From: Rhizobiaceae bacterium MnEN-MB40S
GTDB lineage: Bacteria; Pseudomonadota; Alphaproteobacteria; Rhizobiales; Rhizobiaceae
Direction: 5' to 3'
DNA length: 64,000 nt
Assembly (NCBI GenBank): GCA_024343425.1
Contig: BRLC01000016.1
Span: 62,001 to 126,000 of the forward strand
Below the pieces are notes generated by a model. The model searched no databases and was not told the DNA's origin. It saw nothing but the letters and a program-made list of their open reading frames with translations. Position 1 is the stretch's first letter. Each line of letters begins with the position of its first letter. Below are positions 35,293-44,934 of the stretch, piece by piece. The translations under genes were made by a program, and so were the position numbers.

Positions 35293-38276
35293 GCGGGGCA
35301 AACCGGATCGCAGGCGCAGGGCGGCTGACGCCCGCAAGAAAAGTCCGTTTCATGTTCGACGGCGAGATCTACACGGGCCTGGAAGGCGACACGCTCGCCT
35401 CGGCGCTGATCGCCAATGGCGTGCACCTGATGGGCCGGTCCTTCAAGTATCACCGGCCGCGTGGTGTGCTGGGCGCCGGTTCGGAAGAGCCGAACGCGCT
35501 GATGGACATTTCGCGCGACAGTGCGCGTCGCCAGCCGAATGTCCGGGCAACTGTCCAGGAGGTCTTCGAAGGCATGCGGGCGGGATCGCAGAACCGCTGG
35601 CCGTCGCTCGCATTCGACGTCGGCGCCGTCAACGACATGATGTCCCCGATGTTCGCCGCGGGATTCTACTACAAGACCTTCATGTGGCCGAAAGTCGCCT
35701 GGCAGAAGCTCTACGAACCTTTCATTCGGGGCGCAGCCGGTCTCGGCGTCGCGCCTGACGAACCCGATCCGGACCACTATTCCAGCCGCTACGAGCATGT
35801 CGACGTTCTGGTGGTCGGCGCCGGCGTGGCCGGGCTTTCCGCGGCGCTTGCGGCGGCGATGAGCGGCGCAAGCGTGATCCTGTGCGACGAGCAGGCGGGA
35901 GCGGGCGGCGCGCTGCGTTATGACGCCGACGTCACGATCGACGGCGAAAACGGCTATGACTGGGCGCAGAAAACGACTGCGAAACTCGCCGCCATGGACA
36001 ATGTCCGGGTGCTGACGCGCACCACGGCCTTCGGATACTATGCCCAGAATTTCGTGGCGCTGTGCGAACGGGTCACCGATCATCTCTCCGATCCGCATCC
36101 GGACCTGCCGCGCGAGCGGCTCTGGCAGGTGCGCGCCCAAAGGGTGGTTCTCGCCACGGGAGCCATCGAGCGTCACATGGTTTTCGCCGACAATGACCGC
36201 CCCGGGATCATGCTCGCCTCCGCCGCCCGCGCCTATCTCAATCATTATGGCGTGGCCGTCGGTTCGAAGGTCGGGGTCTATACGGCCAATGATTCAGCCT
36301 ACGCCGCGGCGTTCGATCTGGCGCGCGCCGGCGTTTCCGTGCCGGCGATCGTCGATACGCGCGATGCTCCAGGCGAGGGACTGTTGTCGACGGCCGCCGA
36401 TCTCGGCATTGACGTGATGACGGCAAGCGCCGTGGTGGGCGCGAAGGGCAGACGGCGCATTTCCTCGATGACCGTCGAAGGCGGCCGCGGCAAGACGCAT
36501 ATACCGGTCGACGCTCTGATTACGTCTGCCGGCTGGACGCCCGCCGTTCATCTCTATTCCCAGTCCCGCGGCAAAGTGACCTGGGATTCCGTGACGGAGC
36601 GTTTTCTGCCGGGCGAGAATGTGCAGGAATCGGTTTCGGTCGGCGGCTGCAACGGCGTGACCGATTTGCAGCAAACAATCGATGAGGCGATCGCAGCGGG
36701 ACGCAGCGCGGCTCTGGGCTCCGGCAAGTCGAAGCGGCTCTCGCTGCGCATCGAAGCCGCAGGCGCGATCGACTGGTCGGGCGGCATGTCGGGCAGCGCC
36801 CGGGGCGCCGGCGCCGACAGCACGGCGAAGGCTTTCGTCGACTTCCAGAACGACGTGACGGCGAAGGACATCCGGCTCGCCGTGCGCGAGGGCATGCATT
36901 CCATCGAGCACGTCAAGCGCTTCACCACCAATGGAATGGCGTCCGATCAGGGCAAGACGTCGAACATCCACGGGCTGGCGATCGCGGCCGAATCACTCGG
37001 CCGCCAGATGCCGGAGGTCGGTCTCACCACGTTCCGGCCGCCTTATACCCCGGTCACCTATGGCGCGATCGTCAATCACAGTCGCGGCAAGCTCTTCGAT
37101 CCGGCCCGCAAAACCTTCAGCCATGCATGGTCGACGAAACAGGGCGCCGTTTTCGAGGATGTCGGCAACTGGAAACGCGCCTGGTATTTCCCGCGCGCCG
37201 GCGAGGACATGCACGCCGCCGTCAGCCGCGAATGCAAGACCGTGCGCGAGACGGCCGGCGTCTTCGACGCCTCGACCCTCGGCAAGATCGAGGTGGTGGG
37301 GCCGGATGCGGCGAAGTTCCTGGATCTCATTTACACGAATGGCTGGCAGAAACTGGCGCCCGGCCGCTGCAAATACGGAATCATGCTGCGCGAGGACGGC
37401 TTCATCTATGATGACGGAGTCGTCGCCCGCATGGCGGAAGACCGCTTCCACGTGACCACGACGACCGGCGGCGCGCCGCGCGTTCTCAATCACATGGAAG
37501 ACTATCTCCAGACGGAGTTTCCGGACCTCGACGTCTGGCTGACATCGACCACGGAACAGTGGGCGGTGATCGCGGTGCAGGGCCCGAAGGCGCGCGACAT
37601 CATTGCGCCGCTGGTCGACGGCATTGACCTTTCGAATGACTCCATGCCGCATATGAGCGTGCGCGAAGGCAAGATATGCGGCGCGCCGACGCGGCTGTTC
37701 CGCGTCTCCTTCACCGGCGAGCCGGGTTACGAAATCAACGTGCCGGCGCATTACGGACAGGCGGTGCTGGAAGCGGTCTGGAAGCAGGCCGAGCCACTTG
37801 GCGCCTGCGCCTACGGCACCGAAACCATGCATGTGCTGCGCGCCGAAAAGGGCTTCATTATCGTTGGTCAGGACACCGATGGCACGGTGACGCCTCACGA
37901 CGCCGGCCTTGGTTGGGCGATCGCGAAGAGCAAACCGGATTTTGTCGGGATCCGCGGTCTGAAACGGCCGGATCTCGTGGCGGGCGGACGCAAGCAGCTT
38001 GTCGGCCTCAAGACGAAAAATCCGGAGACGGTGCTGGAAGAGGGCGCGCAGATCGTGGCCGACCCGAACCAGCCGACGCCGATGACGATGCTCGGTCACG
38101 TCACGTCGTCCTACTGGTCGCCCAATTGCGGCTGCTCCATCGCCATGGCGCTCGTCGCCGGCGGGCAGGATCGCATGGGCGACACATTATACGTTCCGAT
38201 GCCGGATCGAACGATCGAAGTGGAAGTCACGGGCACGGTTTTCTTCGACGAGAAGGGGGAGCGCGTCAATGGTTGA
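35289..38276 (+). CDS. soxA: sarcosine oxidase alpha subunit
   Basis: The largest subunit has 995 residues. An N-terminal ferredoxin-like domain (FMFDGEIYTGLEGDTLASAL) comes first, then an NAD-binding Rossmann region with VLVVGAGVAGLSAALAAA at about 177-194, and a GcvT-like folate domain in the last 380 residues, ending near GQDTDGTVTPHDAGLGWAIA. The GcvT part takes the methylene group to form 5,10-methylene-tetrahydrofolate. It overlaps soxD by four bases and soxG by eight. The length is normal for SoxA. Confidence 0.97.
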   Translation: MSGANRIAGAGRLTPARKVRFMFDGEIYTGLEGDTLASALIANGVHLMGRSFKYHRPRGVLGAGSEEPNALMDISRDSARRQPNVRATVQEVFEGMRAGSQNRWPSLAFDVGAVNDMMSPMFAAGFYYKTFMWPKVAWQKLYEPFIRGAAGLGVAPDEPDPDHYSSRYEHVDVLVVGAGVAGLSAALAAAMSGASVILCDEQAGAGGALRYDADVTIDGENGYDWAQKTTAKLAAMDNVRVLTRTTAFGYYAQNFVALCERVTDHLSDPHPDLPRERLWQVRAQRVVLATGAIERHMVFADNDRPGIMLASAARAYLNHYGVAVGSKVGVYTANDSAYAAAFDLARAGVSVPAIVDTRDAPGEGLLSTAADLGIDVMTASAVVGAKGRRRISSMTVEGGRGKTHIPVDALITSAGWTPAVHLYSQSRGKVTWDSVTERFLPGENVQESVSVGGCNGVTDLQQTIDEAIAAGRSAALGSGKSKRLSLRIEAAGAIDWSGGMSGSARGAGADSTAKAFVDFQNDVTAKDIRLAVREGMHSIEHVKRFTTNGMASDQGKTSNIHGLAIAAESLGRQMPEVGLTTFRPPYTPVTYGAIVNHSRGKLFDPARKTFSHAWSTKQGAVFEDVGNWKRAWYFPRAGEDMHAAVSRECKTVRETAGVFDASTLGKIEVVGPDAAKFLDLIYTNGWQKLAPGRCKYGIMLREDGFIYDDGVVARMAEDRFHVTTTTGGAPRVLNHMEDYLQTEFPDLDVWLTSTTEQWAVIAVQGPKARDIIAPLVDGIDLSNDSMPHMSVREGKICGAPTRLFRVSFTGEPGYEINVPAHYGQAVLEAVWKQAEPLGACAYGTETMHVLRAEKGFIIVGQDTDGTVTPHDAGLGWAIAKSKPDFVGIRGLKRPDLVAGGRKQLVGLKTKNPETVLEEGAQIVADPNQPTPMTMLGHVTSSYWSPNCGCSIAMALVAGGQDRMGDTLYVPMPDRTIEVEVTGTVFFDEKGERVNG

Positions 38277-38823
38277 GACGGCTGCAATGATCCTGCCCCA
38301 TGAGGGCAACGCCGCCGGAACGGGCGTCGTCACGATAACGCCCGCCGCCTTCGCGAGCCGCCTTTCGCTCCGGGCGCGCGCGGAAGCCGTCGCACCGCTG
38401 TCGCGGGCGCTCGGCGTGAAGCTGCCGGACGCGCCGAAGGCATCCGCCAAGTCGAGAAACGGCAAACGGACGGCGCTGTGGCTCGGCCCGGACGAGTGGC
38501 TGGTGATCGATGAGACAGGCGCCGACCTGATGGCGCCCTGCGCGAAGGTCAAGCAGCTTCACGCAGCCGTCGATATTTCCCACCGCAACGTGGCCCTGAT
38601 TGTTTCAGGCAAGGGAGTGGAGGCCGCGCTCAAGGCAGGCTGTCCGCAGAACCTGTCGCTGGAAGCCTTCCCGGTCGGCGCCTGTTCGCGCACAATGCTC
38701 GGCAAGGTCGAGGTCGTTCTCCTGCGGGAGGATGCGGAAACCTTCCGCGTGGAGCACTGGCGCTCCTTCTCCGACTATGTGTTCGGATTTCTCGCAGAGG
38801 CCATCCGCGACCCCGTCATTTAG
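38269..38823 (+). CDS. soxG: sarcosine oxidase gamma subunit
   Basis: The 184-residue protein has the SoxG pattern: LWLGPDEWLVIDETG in the middle and VDISHRNVALIVSG after it, with FRVEHWRSFSDYVFGFL near the C-terminus. It is GcvT-like in fold and completes the heterotetramer. It overlaps soxA by eight bases. Its end overlaps the end of the convergent MaoC gene by eight bases, so no separate terminator exists. No folate or glyA gene follows in the operon. Confidence 0.95.
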   Translation: MVETAAMILPHEGNAAGTGVVTITPAAFASRLSLRARAEAVAPLSRALGVKLPDAPKASAKSRNGKRTALWLGPDEWLVIDETGADLMAPCAKVKQLHAAVDISHRNVALIVSGKGVEAALKAGCPQNLSLEAFPVGACSRTMLGKVEVVLLREDAETFRVEHWRSFSDYVFGFLAEAIRDPVI

Positions 38824-39316
38824 CGGCTTCGACCCTGTTTGGATGATCCTTGGGATCGAACTGGCCGACGGTCAGCCAGTCGGCGGTCAACGCCGGTTTC
38901 GGTTCGCCCTCGATCTCCACGACCACGCCGTAGCTCAGCATGATCATGTCGGCGGCCCGGTAGCGCGCCTCTTTCAGGGTGAAGCGACCGCGCACCCGCG
39001 CGCCGGATTTTACCGGCGCCATGAAACGGATCCGGTTGAAGCCGTAATTGATGCCCATCTTCCGTTCGCGAATTTCAGGCGTTCCGGTGTAGTTCATCGT
39101 CGACAACAGCGAGAGCGACAGAAAACCATGGGCGATCGTGCCGCCGAAAGGTGTTTCGGCCTTCGCCCGTTCCGGATCGACATGAATGAACTGGTGGTCG
39201 TGCGTGGCGTCCGCGAAGAGGTCGATCATGGTCTGATCGACAGTTATCCAGTCCGACACGCCCACTTCCTTCCCGACCAGATCTGGAAGATCGACGAGTG
39301 AGATTTTCTCCGGCAT
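38816..39316 (-). CDS. MaoC family dehydratase
   Basis: The protein of 166 residues is a single hot-dog domain with the hydratase motif FADATHDHQFIHVDPE, holding the Asp/His pair, then TPFGGTIAHGFLSLSLL. Such proteins hydrate or dehydrate enoyl-CoA, R-specific, and feed 3-hydroxyacyl-CoA to polyester or fatty acid routes. The ATG at 39316 has GGAGG ahead; the frame upstream is open but has no family features. It is a single gene between soxG and the autotransporter, convergent with the first. The actual acyl substrate is unknown. Confidence 0.9.
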   Translation of the reverse strand: MPEKISLVDLPDLVGKEVGVSDWITVDQTMIDLFADATHDHQFIHVDPERAKAETPFGGTIAHGFLSLSLLSTMNYTGTPEIRERKMGINYGFNRIRFMAPVKSGARVRGRFTLKEARYRAADMIMLSYGVVVEIEGEPKPALTADWLTVGQFDPKDHPNRVEAAK

Positions 39317-39445
39317 ATGCAGTCCGCCTCCGAGCCTGTTGAGCCTGCGTCTCCATACAGACCCGATCGCCCGATGGGAAGGGGATGCATCGCCCCATTG
39401 CAAGATTTGACAGGACACCCGCTTTCAGGTTGCGGGCGGCAATCT

Positions 39446-42400
39446 TCAGAAAGCGACTTTCACCCCTGCTGTTGCGTCCCAGGTGGCTATGCCGTTGTCG
39501 CTGTCGAAGGGCGCGCGGTAGCTGCCGTTGATCCAGCTGGACAGCGTCGTCGCAGGGCCTCCGAACTCGAGACCGCCGCCGAGCTGGTAGCCGGAATTGT
39601 CGAAGCCCAGCGCGAGCGGCGTTCCGTTGATGTCGGCGACCGGATCGTCGAGGAACTGGTGCACGAGATCGGCCGTGGCGTAGACGAGAACCGGTATCGT
39701 TGCGCCGGACCCGATCAGGTCCATGCGCAGGCCGACGCGGCCCTCGAGACTGTCGGTGTTGGAAAAGCTCGTCGCTGCGGCGGAGGAATCGATGAAGCCG
39801 TCGATCCCGATATTCTGGTAGACAAGCTGGGCCTGCGGCGTCAGGCCGAAGCGGTCCGACAGCGCAATCCGCCAGCCGGCCTCGCCGGAGACGGAAACCC
39901 CGTCGGCGTTGGTCGAGCCGGTCGCGCCGTTCGTGGCGACGTCGAGATCGTAGCGCGTGTAGGTCGCGACGGTGTCGATGTAGAGGCCGTTGGATGCGGC
40001 GTATGTCAAGCCCAGACCACCGCCCCATCCGGTGGCGCTGGTGCTGCCGACCGTCAGGCCGGAGCTTGCGTCGGTGCTGTCGGTCGTGCTGCCGCCGTAA
40101 TGCAGAAATGCGGAGGAGATCAGCATGCTGTCGGCTTCGGAGACAAGGACGGCGTCGAAGCCGCCCTGCAGCGCCCACAGGGTCTCCTCATAGGAGCCGG
40201 CGCCAAAGCCGCCCAGAAGCGATCCGTCAGCGTCCGACCATGCGCCGAGCACGCGGGCCCATGCGCCGTAGCGGGCGGCCGGTTCGGTTGCCTCAGGCGC
40301 AAGCGGCGCGTCGCTTCCCGGCAGGTCCGCATTGGCTGTGAAGCTGAAGCTTCCCGGAAGATCCGGGCTGAAGCCGGTGCGTCCGCCAAGCCGCTCGGAC
40401 AGGCTGCCGGTGATCTCGCGGCCGAAGTTCTGCAGGGCGTAAGGGATATAGGGCGCCGTAACGCCTATGCCGGTCAGACCCACCGTTTCCAGATACCAGG
40501 CGCCGGTCTCCAGGCCGAGGCCGTATTCGAAGGCGCCGGCCGAGACGGGCGCGGCCAGGTAGAAGTCTTCCGCGTCGGTGAGACCGGCGACGGTGATCAG
40601 CGGAATGCCGCCGCCGGAGCCCGTATAGCCGCCGGGTCCACCGGCGTTGTTGACGAGCACCGCCGTCGAACCGGAGCCGGTCACGTCGCCTTCGATGACG
40701 AGCAGGTCCGCCGGTGATCCGCTTGCGCCCAGATAGGCGTCCATGATCAGCAGACCTTCGTCGGAGGAATAGTCGCCGGAGATCGTCAGAACGTCGTTCG
40801 CGCCTTCCATTCCGGAGGCGAACAGGCTCGATCCGTCGGAAAGCGAAACGGCGCCCCTATTGATGAGGTCGCCGGTCAGATAGGAGACGCCATATCCGCC
40901 GAACACCGCGCCGGCGCTGACGCTGAGAGACCCGCCTGTGTCCATCGCCACGACTGCGCCGTCGGCCAGGAACAGTCCGCCGCCTTCGACGACGCCTTCC
41001 TCGAAGGGATCGGCGTTGACGCCTGTGAGGATGAAGCTCGACAGGCCTTCCTTGGTGAGAACCGGATCGAAGCCGAAGAAGACTTCGCTGGCCTCCTCGA
41101 CATCGTCGCCGTCGTCGAGTTCGGCGAGATCGAAGAAGGCCTCGCCGCTGTCGCCGCCGAGAACCAGCGCATTGCCGTCATAGCCGTTCCGGGCGTCGAC
41201 GACGCCGTCAAAGCCGTAGCCGGGCATGAGCGTCACGCGGGCATTGGCCTCTCCGTCGCCGCCGACGCCGGTCAGATCTGCGGCGACGCCGCCCGATCCC
41301 GTGATGAGGCCTGCGATCTCGACAAAAGCGTCGCCGGCGCCGGTGGAAATCCTGATCCCGTTCAGACCGCCGGTGACATCACCCATCGCCTGCAGCGTGA
41401 CATCGCCGGTTCCGGTGTTGACGAGTTCGAATCCCCTCGACATGTCGTCGGCCGCCATGACCGCGCCGTTCGTGGTGACAAGAATCGTTCCGTCGCCGCT
41501 GGCCAAGGCATTTATGCCGATCGCGAAGTCGCCTTCCATCGTGAGGTCGCCGTCAAGCGCGATTGCGACGCTTCCGTCATAGGACTCTACAGCAAAGCCC
41601 AACGAATGATCTCCTGAAACTTCAACGTCGCCGGTCTGATTGACTGTCAGGTCGCCATCCTGGGAAGTGACCAGGAAACCAACTTGGCCGTTATTGCTTA
41701 CGATCATGTCGCCTGTACGGGTGACAGTGACATCGCCCACCTGGGTCTCGGCGTGCAAGCCATAGCCGGAATAGACACCGCCGTATGATTCGAGAAGCCC
41801 TGTCTGGGTGACAGTGACGTCGCCAGTCTGCGATGTCGCCAGCAGAGCTGCACCGCCGCCTCCGGTAGAGGTTACGTCGCCATTGACCTCCAAGTTCACG
41901 TCATTTGTCGCGCCCGCGTAAATCACAGGGGCGCCGAATCCCGTCATGCTGACGTCGCCGTTGATGACGACGTCGGCTTCGTTCGCGCCATTGGCGAATA
42001 TGACGGGACCGCCGCTGCCGAAAACGTCAATGTTTCCGGTGTGGGCTATCGAGACGCTGCCGCCGCTGGAAATTCCGCCAACGGTCCAGGAGCCGCTTCC
42101 GACCTTAGTTATGTCGCCGGTCGTCGTGATGGTGATGTCCGAGGTTGCGATCGCATAGATCGTCGGGTTTATATAGTCGAGGTCGTTTGCAGCGATGCTG
42201 CTGATGTCTCCCGTATGGGTGACCGTGACCGGCCCGTCTTCGGCGTTGGCGTATATTCCGACGGCTTCGCTGAGCATCAGATCGCCGGTATGGTCGACGG
42301 TCACGGAGCCGGAGATTGTGGACTCCGCATGAATTGCGGCGGCTGAGGCGGTACCTTCGACAATGGCGAATGGACCGCCGGGGCCATCCGTCGTGTCGCT

Positions 42401-42781
42401 GACGATTGTGACAGCGCCGTCGGATACGAACCTGATGCCGAAGCTTCCATTATTGAGCGTGATATCGTCTGTCAGGGAGTTCACATTAAGCGTGGTGACC
42501 GGACCGGCGCCATTGTGGAAGAATATCCCGTCGGACACGTCTCCCGTACAGCTTATGGTCGCCCCGCCATTGCTGATCTGGTGGCAGGGGGCGTCCGGCG
42601 GCGTCACCTGAGCGGCGGTTGGGCGGACATTCAGCGCGGTCGTCGCAAGCAAAGCAAGGCCGAGAGCAAGCAGCGGTTTCTGATGTTTTTTTATATGCTC
42701 GTGACAGCATAAATAATGATAAGAATCAGTATGTTTTTGCGATTCAAATGAACAGCAAAATTGTTGCGCTTGCTTTAACAT
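39446..42781 (-). CDS. autotransporter (type Va) with pertactin-like passenger; start uncertain
   Basis: The reading frame gives 1111 residues. The C-terminal part, from about 830, is an autotransporter beta-barrel that ends in the typical phenylalanine (AGVKVAF). The passenger has many short units such as GDVTVTQTG and GDLTVNQTG, typical of a beta-helix, with two early cysteines. It would be exported by Sec and placed on the cell surface. The start is a problem: the hydrophobic signal core KPLLALGLALLATTALN is preceded in frame by 35 odd residues from the ATG at 42781. A more natural start, ATG at 42710, is out of frame by one base across an A7 tract. A frameshift, phase switch or sequencing error are all possible. 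Confidence 0.85.
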   Translation of the reverse strand: MLKQAQQFCCSFESQKHTDSYHYLCCHEHIKKHQKPLLALGLALLATTALNVRPTAAQVTPPDAPCHQISNGGATISCTGDVSDGIFFHNGAGPVTTLNVNSLTDDITLNNGSFGIRFVSDGAVTIVSDTTDGPGGPFAIVEGTASAAAIHAESTISGSVTVDHTGDLMLSEAVGIYANAEDGPVTVTHTGDISSIAANDLDYINPTIYAIATSDITITTTGDITKVGSGSWTVGGISSGGSVSIAHTGNIDVFGSGGPVIFANGANEADVVINGDVSMTGFGAPVIYAGATNDVNLEVNGDVTSTGGGGAALLATSQTGDVTVTQTGLLESYGGVYSGYGLHAETQVGDVTVTRTGDMIVSNNGQVGFLVTSQDGDLTVNQTGDVEVSGDHSLGFAVESYDGSVAIALDGDLTMEGDFAIGINALASGDGTILVTTNGAVMAADDMSRGFELVNTGTGDVTLQAMGDVTGGLNGIRISTGAGDAFVEIAGLITGSGGVAADLTGVGGDGEANARVTLMPGYGFDGVVDARNGYDGNALVLGGDSGEAFFDLAELDDGDDVEEASEVFFGFDPVLTKEGLSSFILTGVNADPFEEGVVEGGGLFLADGAVVAMDTGGSLSVSAGAVFGGYGVSYLTGDLINRGAVSLSDGSSLFASGMEGANDVLTISGDYSSDEGLLIMDAYLGASGSPADLLVIEGDVTGSGSTAVLVNNAGGPGGYTGSGGGIPLITVAGLTDAEDFYLAAPVSAGAFEYGLGLETGAWYLETVGLTGIGVTAPYIPYALQNFGREITGSLSERLGGRTGFSPDLPGSFSFTANADLPGSDAPLAPEATEPAARYGAWARVLGAWSDADGSLLGGFGAGSYEETLWALQGGFDAVLVSEADSMLISSAFLHYGGSTTDSTDASSGLTVGSTSATGWGGGLGLTYAASNGLYIDTVATYTRYDLDVATNGATGSTNADGVSVSGEAGWRIALSDRFGLTPQAQLVYQNIGIDGFIDSSAAATSFSNTDSLEGRVGLRMDLIGSGATIPVLVYATADLVHQFLDDPVADINGTPLALGFDNSGYQLGGGLEFGGPATTLSSWINGSYRAPFDSDNGIATWDATAGVKVAF
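42686..42692 (-). repeat. A7 homopolymer at the start of the autotransporter signal peptide
   Basis: Seven A residues on the coding (minus) strand lie between the ATG at 42710 and the signal-peptide core. With six A residues the product would begin MLSRAYKKHQKPLLALG and read into the long frame as a normal signal peptide. With seven it does not. The tract is therefore a candidate slippage site. Confidence 0.5.
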
Positions 42782-42808
42782 ATGAAGAATCCCCCGATTC
42801 TATTCATA
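42781..42808. promoter_or_regulatory. large dyad over the distal autotransporter start
   Basis: TATGAA-GAATC (42781-42791) is mirrored by GATTC (42796-42800) and TTCATA (42803-42808), with a CCCC centre and two unpaired bases. It covers the distal ATG at 42781 and the nearby GGGGGA on the minus strand. It could be an operator, or an RNA hairpin that hides that start. Confidence 0.5.
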
Positions 42809-43257
42809 AGTTAAAGATACACAGATATTTCTCATAAGGTCTATAAAAAAAGAAAAAATTAGAATTACTGTATTTAGAATAATATTAAATTATCATTATT
42901 TGATTTAAAATTACTCAACTGTCGCCTGTAACATTTGTGTGCATATATAAGCGGGTAAGGCTCTGTATATGATACATATTAAATATTGTGCATAGGTAAC
43001 GGATTTATTGTTTTGTGTGTGGCAGTATTCCTGCGATGCTACTCTGGCGAGTAGTTCTGGGCTGGCAGGTTCAATTCCTTCGCGATGGGCTGCGAACAGG
43101 GAATGATCAGGCGCGACGGCGGCGATAAAAACGCATTTTCCGCCTTTTTGCCCCCGCGCGACAATTCTTTGTCGCAAGCAGCGCACATATAGAACCCGGT
43201 TGTTTCAACTGGAGCCAGAAGTGGTCCAGTCTTGGAGCCAGCACAAACCGGAGTTCA
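42809..43257. other. AT-rich intergenic region between autotransporter and cysH
   Basis: About 450 bases hold no gene that I can support. The left half (to about 43010) is very rich in A and T, with stretches such as AATAATATTAAATTATCATT, unlike the rest of the window; the right half returns to normal composition and presumably holds the cysH promoter. A short repeat GGAGCCAG occurs at 43211 and 43234. Confidence 0.65.
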
Positions 43258-44004
43258 ATGCCGATGCCATCCGGAACGAACATTCTACTGAAATCACCGA
43301 TCGACGATCTGGGAGAATTGACGCTGATCGAGCGGATCCGCGTCATGACCAGGGACAAAGTCAATCCCGTCTTCACCACAAGCCTCGGCATCGAGGACCA
43401 GGTGTTGACGGCAGCGCTTGCCGACGCCGCGCCGCAGGTGCGCATCGTCACGCTTCAGACAGGCCGCCTGTTTCCCGAGACGCTTGCGCTCATAGAGGAG
43501 ACGGAACGCCGTTACGGTATCGAGATCGAGCGGTTTACGCCCGATCCGGAAAAGCTTGCAGCCTATATCGAACAGTATGGCGCAAACGGGTTCTACGAGA
43601 GCGTCGACGCCCGCCACGCCTGCTGCGGCGTGCGCAAGCTCGAGCCGCTGGGGCGCGCGCTTGAGGGGGCGGATCTGTGGATCACTGGCCTGCGCCGTCA
43701 GCAGTCGAACGCCCGCGCCGAGGTGCCCTTCATCGAATATGACGAGAACCGTAAACTGGAAAAGGCCAATCCGCTGGCGGACTGGAGCATCGAGGATGTT
43801 CGCAGCTTTGTCGCCGGCAACCGCGTACCGACCAATCCGCTGCACGAGCGCGGCTATCCCTCGATCGGCTGCGAACCGTGCACGCGCGCAATCAAACCCG
43901 GCGAGGACGAGCGCGCCGGACGCTGGTGGTGGGAAAACGACGAGAAGCGCGAATGCGGCCTTCATGTCGATGACAGCCAGCCGGCGGCTTCCGCAATTCA
44001 ATAA
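43258..44004 (+). CDS. cysH: phosphoadenylyl/adenylyl-sulfate reductase
   Basis: The 248-residue protein has the PAPS reductase fold with TTSLGIEDQVL and LQTGRLFPET, and the catalytic C-terminal cysteine in KRECGLH. It also has the iron-sulfur cysteines of the adenylyl-sulfate type: the CC pair in HACCGVRK and the C-x-x-C in GCEPCTRA. It is thus most likely an APS reductase with a 4Fe-4S cluster that makes sulfite from APS with thioredoxin as donor. GGAG lies 5 bases ahead of the ATG. cysD follows after 12 bases. Confidence 0.94.
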   Translation: MPMPSGTNILLKSPIDDLGELTLIERIRVMTRDKVNPVFTTSLGIEDQVLTAALADAAPQVRIVTLQTGRLFPETLALIEETERRYGIEIERFTPDPEKLAAYIEQYGANGFYESVDARHACCGVRKLEPLGRALEGADLWITGLRRQQSNARAEVPFIEYDENRKLEKANPLADWSIEDVRSFVAGNRVPTNPLHERGYPSIGCEPCTRAIKPGEDERAGRWWWENDEKRECGLHVDDSQPAASAIQ

Positions 44005-44016
44005 TGGAACATCAGA

Positions 44017-44934
44017 ATGACTGAGAACAAACCGCCCCTTGATCCAAACCTCAAGGCGCTGGAAAGCGAAGCCATCCACATATTCAGGGAGGTCGCCGGG
44101 GAGTTCGAGCGGCCGGTCATGCTCTATTCGGTCGGCAAGGATTCTTCCGTGCTGCTGCACCTTGCGCGCAAGGCCTTCTATCCGGGGCCGATACCGTTTC
44201 CGCTGCTGCATGTGGACACGGGCTGGAAGTTCGCTGAAATGATCGCCTTTCGCGACCGCATGGTCGCCGAGTTCGATCTGGAGCTGGTGGCGCACACCAA
44301 TCCGCGCGGCAGCCTGGAAAACGTCACGCCGTTCACGCATGGCTCGTCCGTCTACACCAACATCATGAAGACTGAGGCGCTGCGCCAGGCGCTGGACGCC
44401 GGCCAGTATGACGCGGCTTTCGGCGGCGCGCGCCGCGACGAGGAAGCCTCGCGCGCCAAGGAGCGCATCTATTCCTTCCGCACGCCGGACCATCGCTGGG
44501 ATCCGCGAAACCAGCGGCCGGAACTGTGGTCGATCTATAACGGCATGATCCGCAAGGGCGAAAGCGTGCGCGCCTTCCCGCTCTCCAACTGGACCGAGGT
44601 GGACATCTGGCGCTACATCCAGGCCGAGAACATTCCCATCGTTCCACTCTATTTCGCCGCCGAGAGGCCGGTCGTCGAACGCGACGGCATGCTGATCCTG
44701 GCGGAAGACAAGCGCCTGGAATTGCTGCCGGGCGAGGTCAAGCGCAGGGAGACGATCCGCTTCCGCACGCTCGGCTGTTTTCCGCTGACGGGCGCGATCC
44801 GCTCCGGCGCGACGACGCTTGACGAGATTATCGAGGAGCTGGAGACGGCGACCGTCTCCGAGCGGCAGGGCCGCGCGATCGACCGCGACGAGGCCGGCTC
44901 CATGGAAAAGAAGAAACGTGAAGGGTATTTTTGA
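44017..44934 (+). CDS. cysD: sulfate adenylyltransferase subunit 2
   Basis: This protein of 305 residues has the ATP-pyrophosphatase PP-loop as [14 protein letters not shown], then [11 protein letters not shown] and [20 protein letters not shown]. Together with the CysN GTPase it makes adenylyl-sulfate from ATP and sulfate. It sits between cysH and cysN; its TGA shares one base with the ATG of cysN. The length and C-terminus ([10 protein letters not shown]) are typical. Confidence 0.97.
   Translation: MTENKPPLDPNLKALESEAIHIFREVAGEFERPVMLYSVGKDSSVLLHLARKAFYPGPIPFPLLHVDTGWKFAEMIAFRDRMVAEFDLELVAHTNPRGSLENVTPFTHGSSVYTNIMKTEALRQALDAGQYDAAFGGARRDEEASRAKERIYSFRTPDHRWDPRNQRPELWSIYNGMIRKGESVRAFPLSNWTEVDIWRYIQAENIPIVPLYFAAERPVVERDGMLILAEDKRLELLPGEVKRRETIRFRTLGCFPLTGAIRSGATTLDEIIEELETATVSERQGRAIDRDEAGSMEKKKREGYF

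Noticed and set aside
39446-42600. Tandem DNA repeats in the autotransporter passenger
   Set aside because: The GDVTVTxTG units recur in protein but the DNA copies have diverged, so they are structural units, not recent duplications.
42695-42781. An extended signal peptide region (ESPR) for the autotransporter
   Set aside because: The 35 residues do not match the known ESPR pattern and include cysteine pairs and many histidines; they look non-coding.
43061-43078. T-loop-like GGTTCAATTCC suggesting a tRNA
   Set aside because: The flanking bases do not form a T stem and no acceptor or anticodon arm can be drawn.
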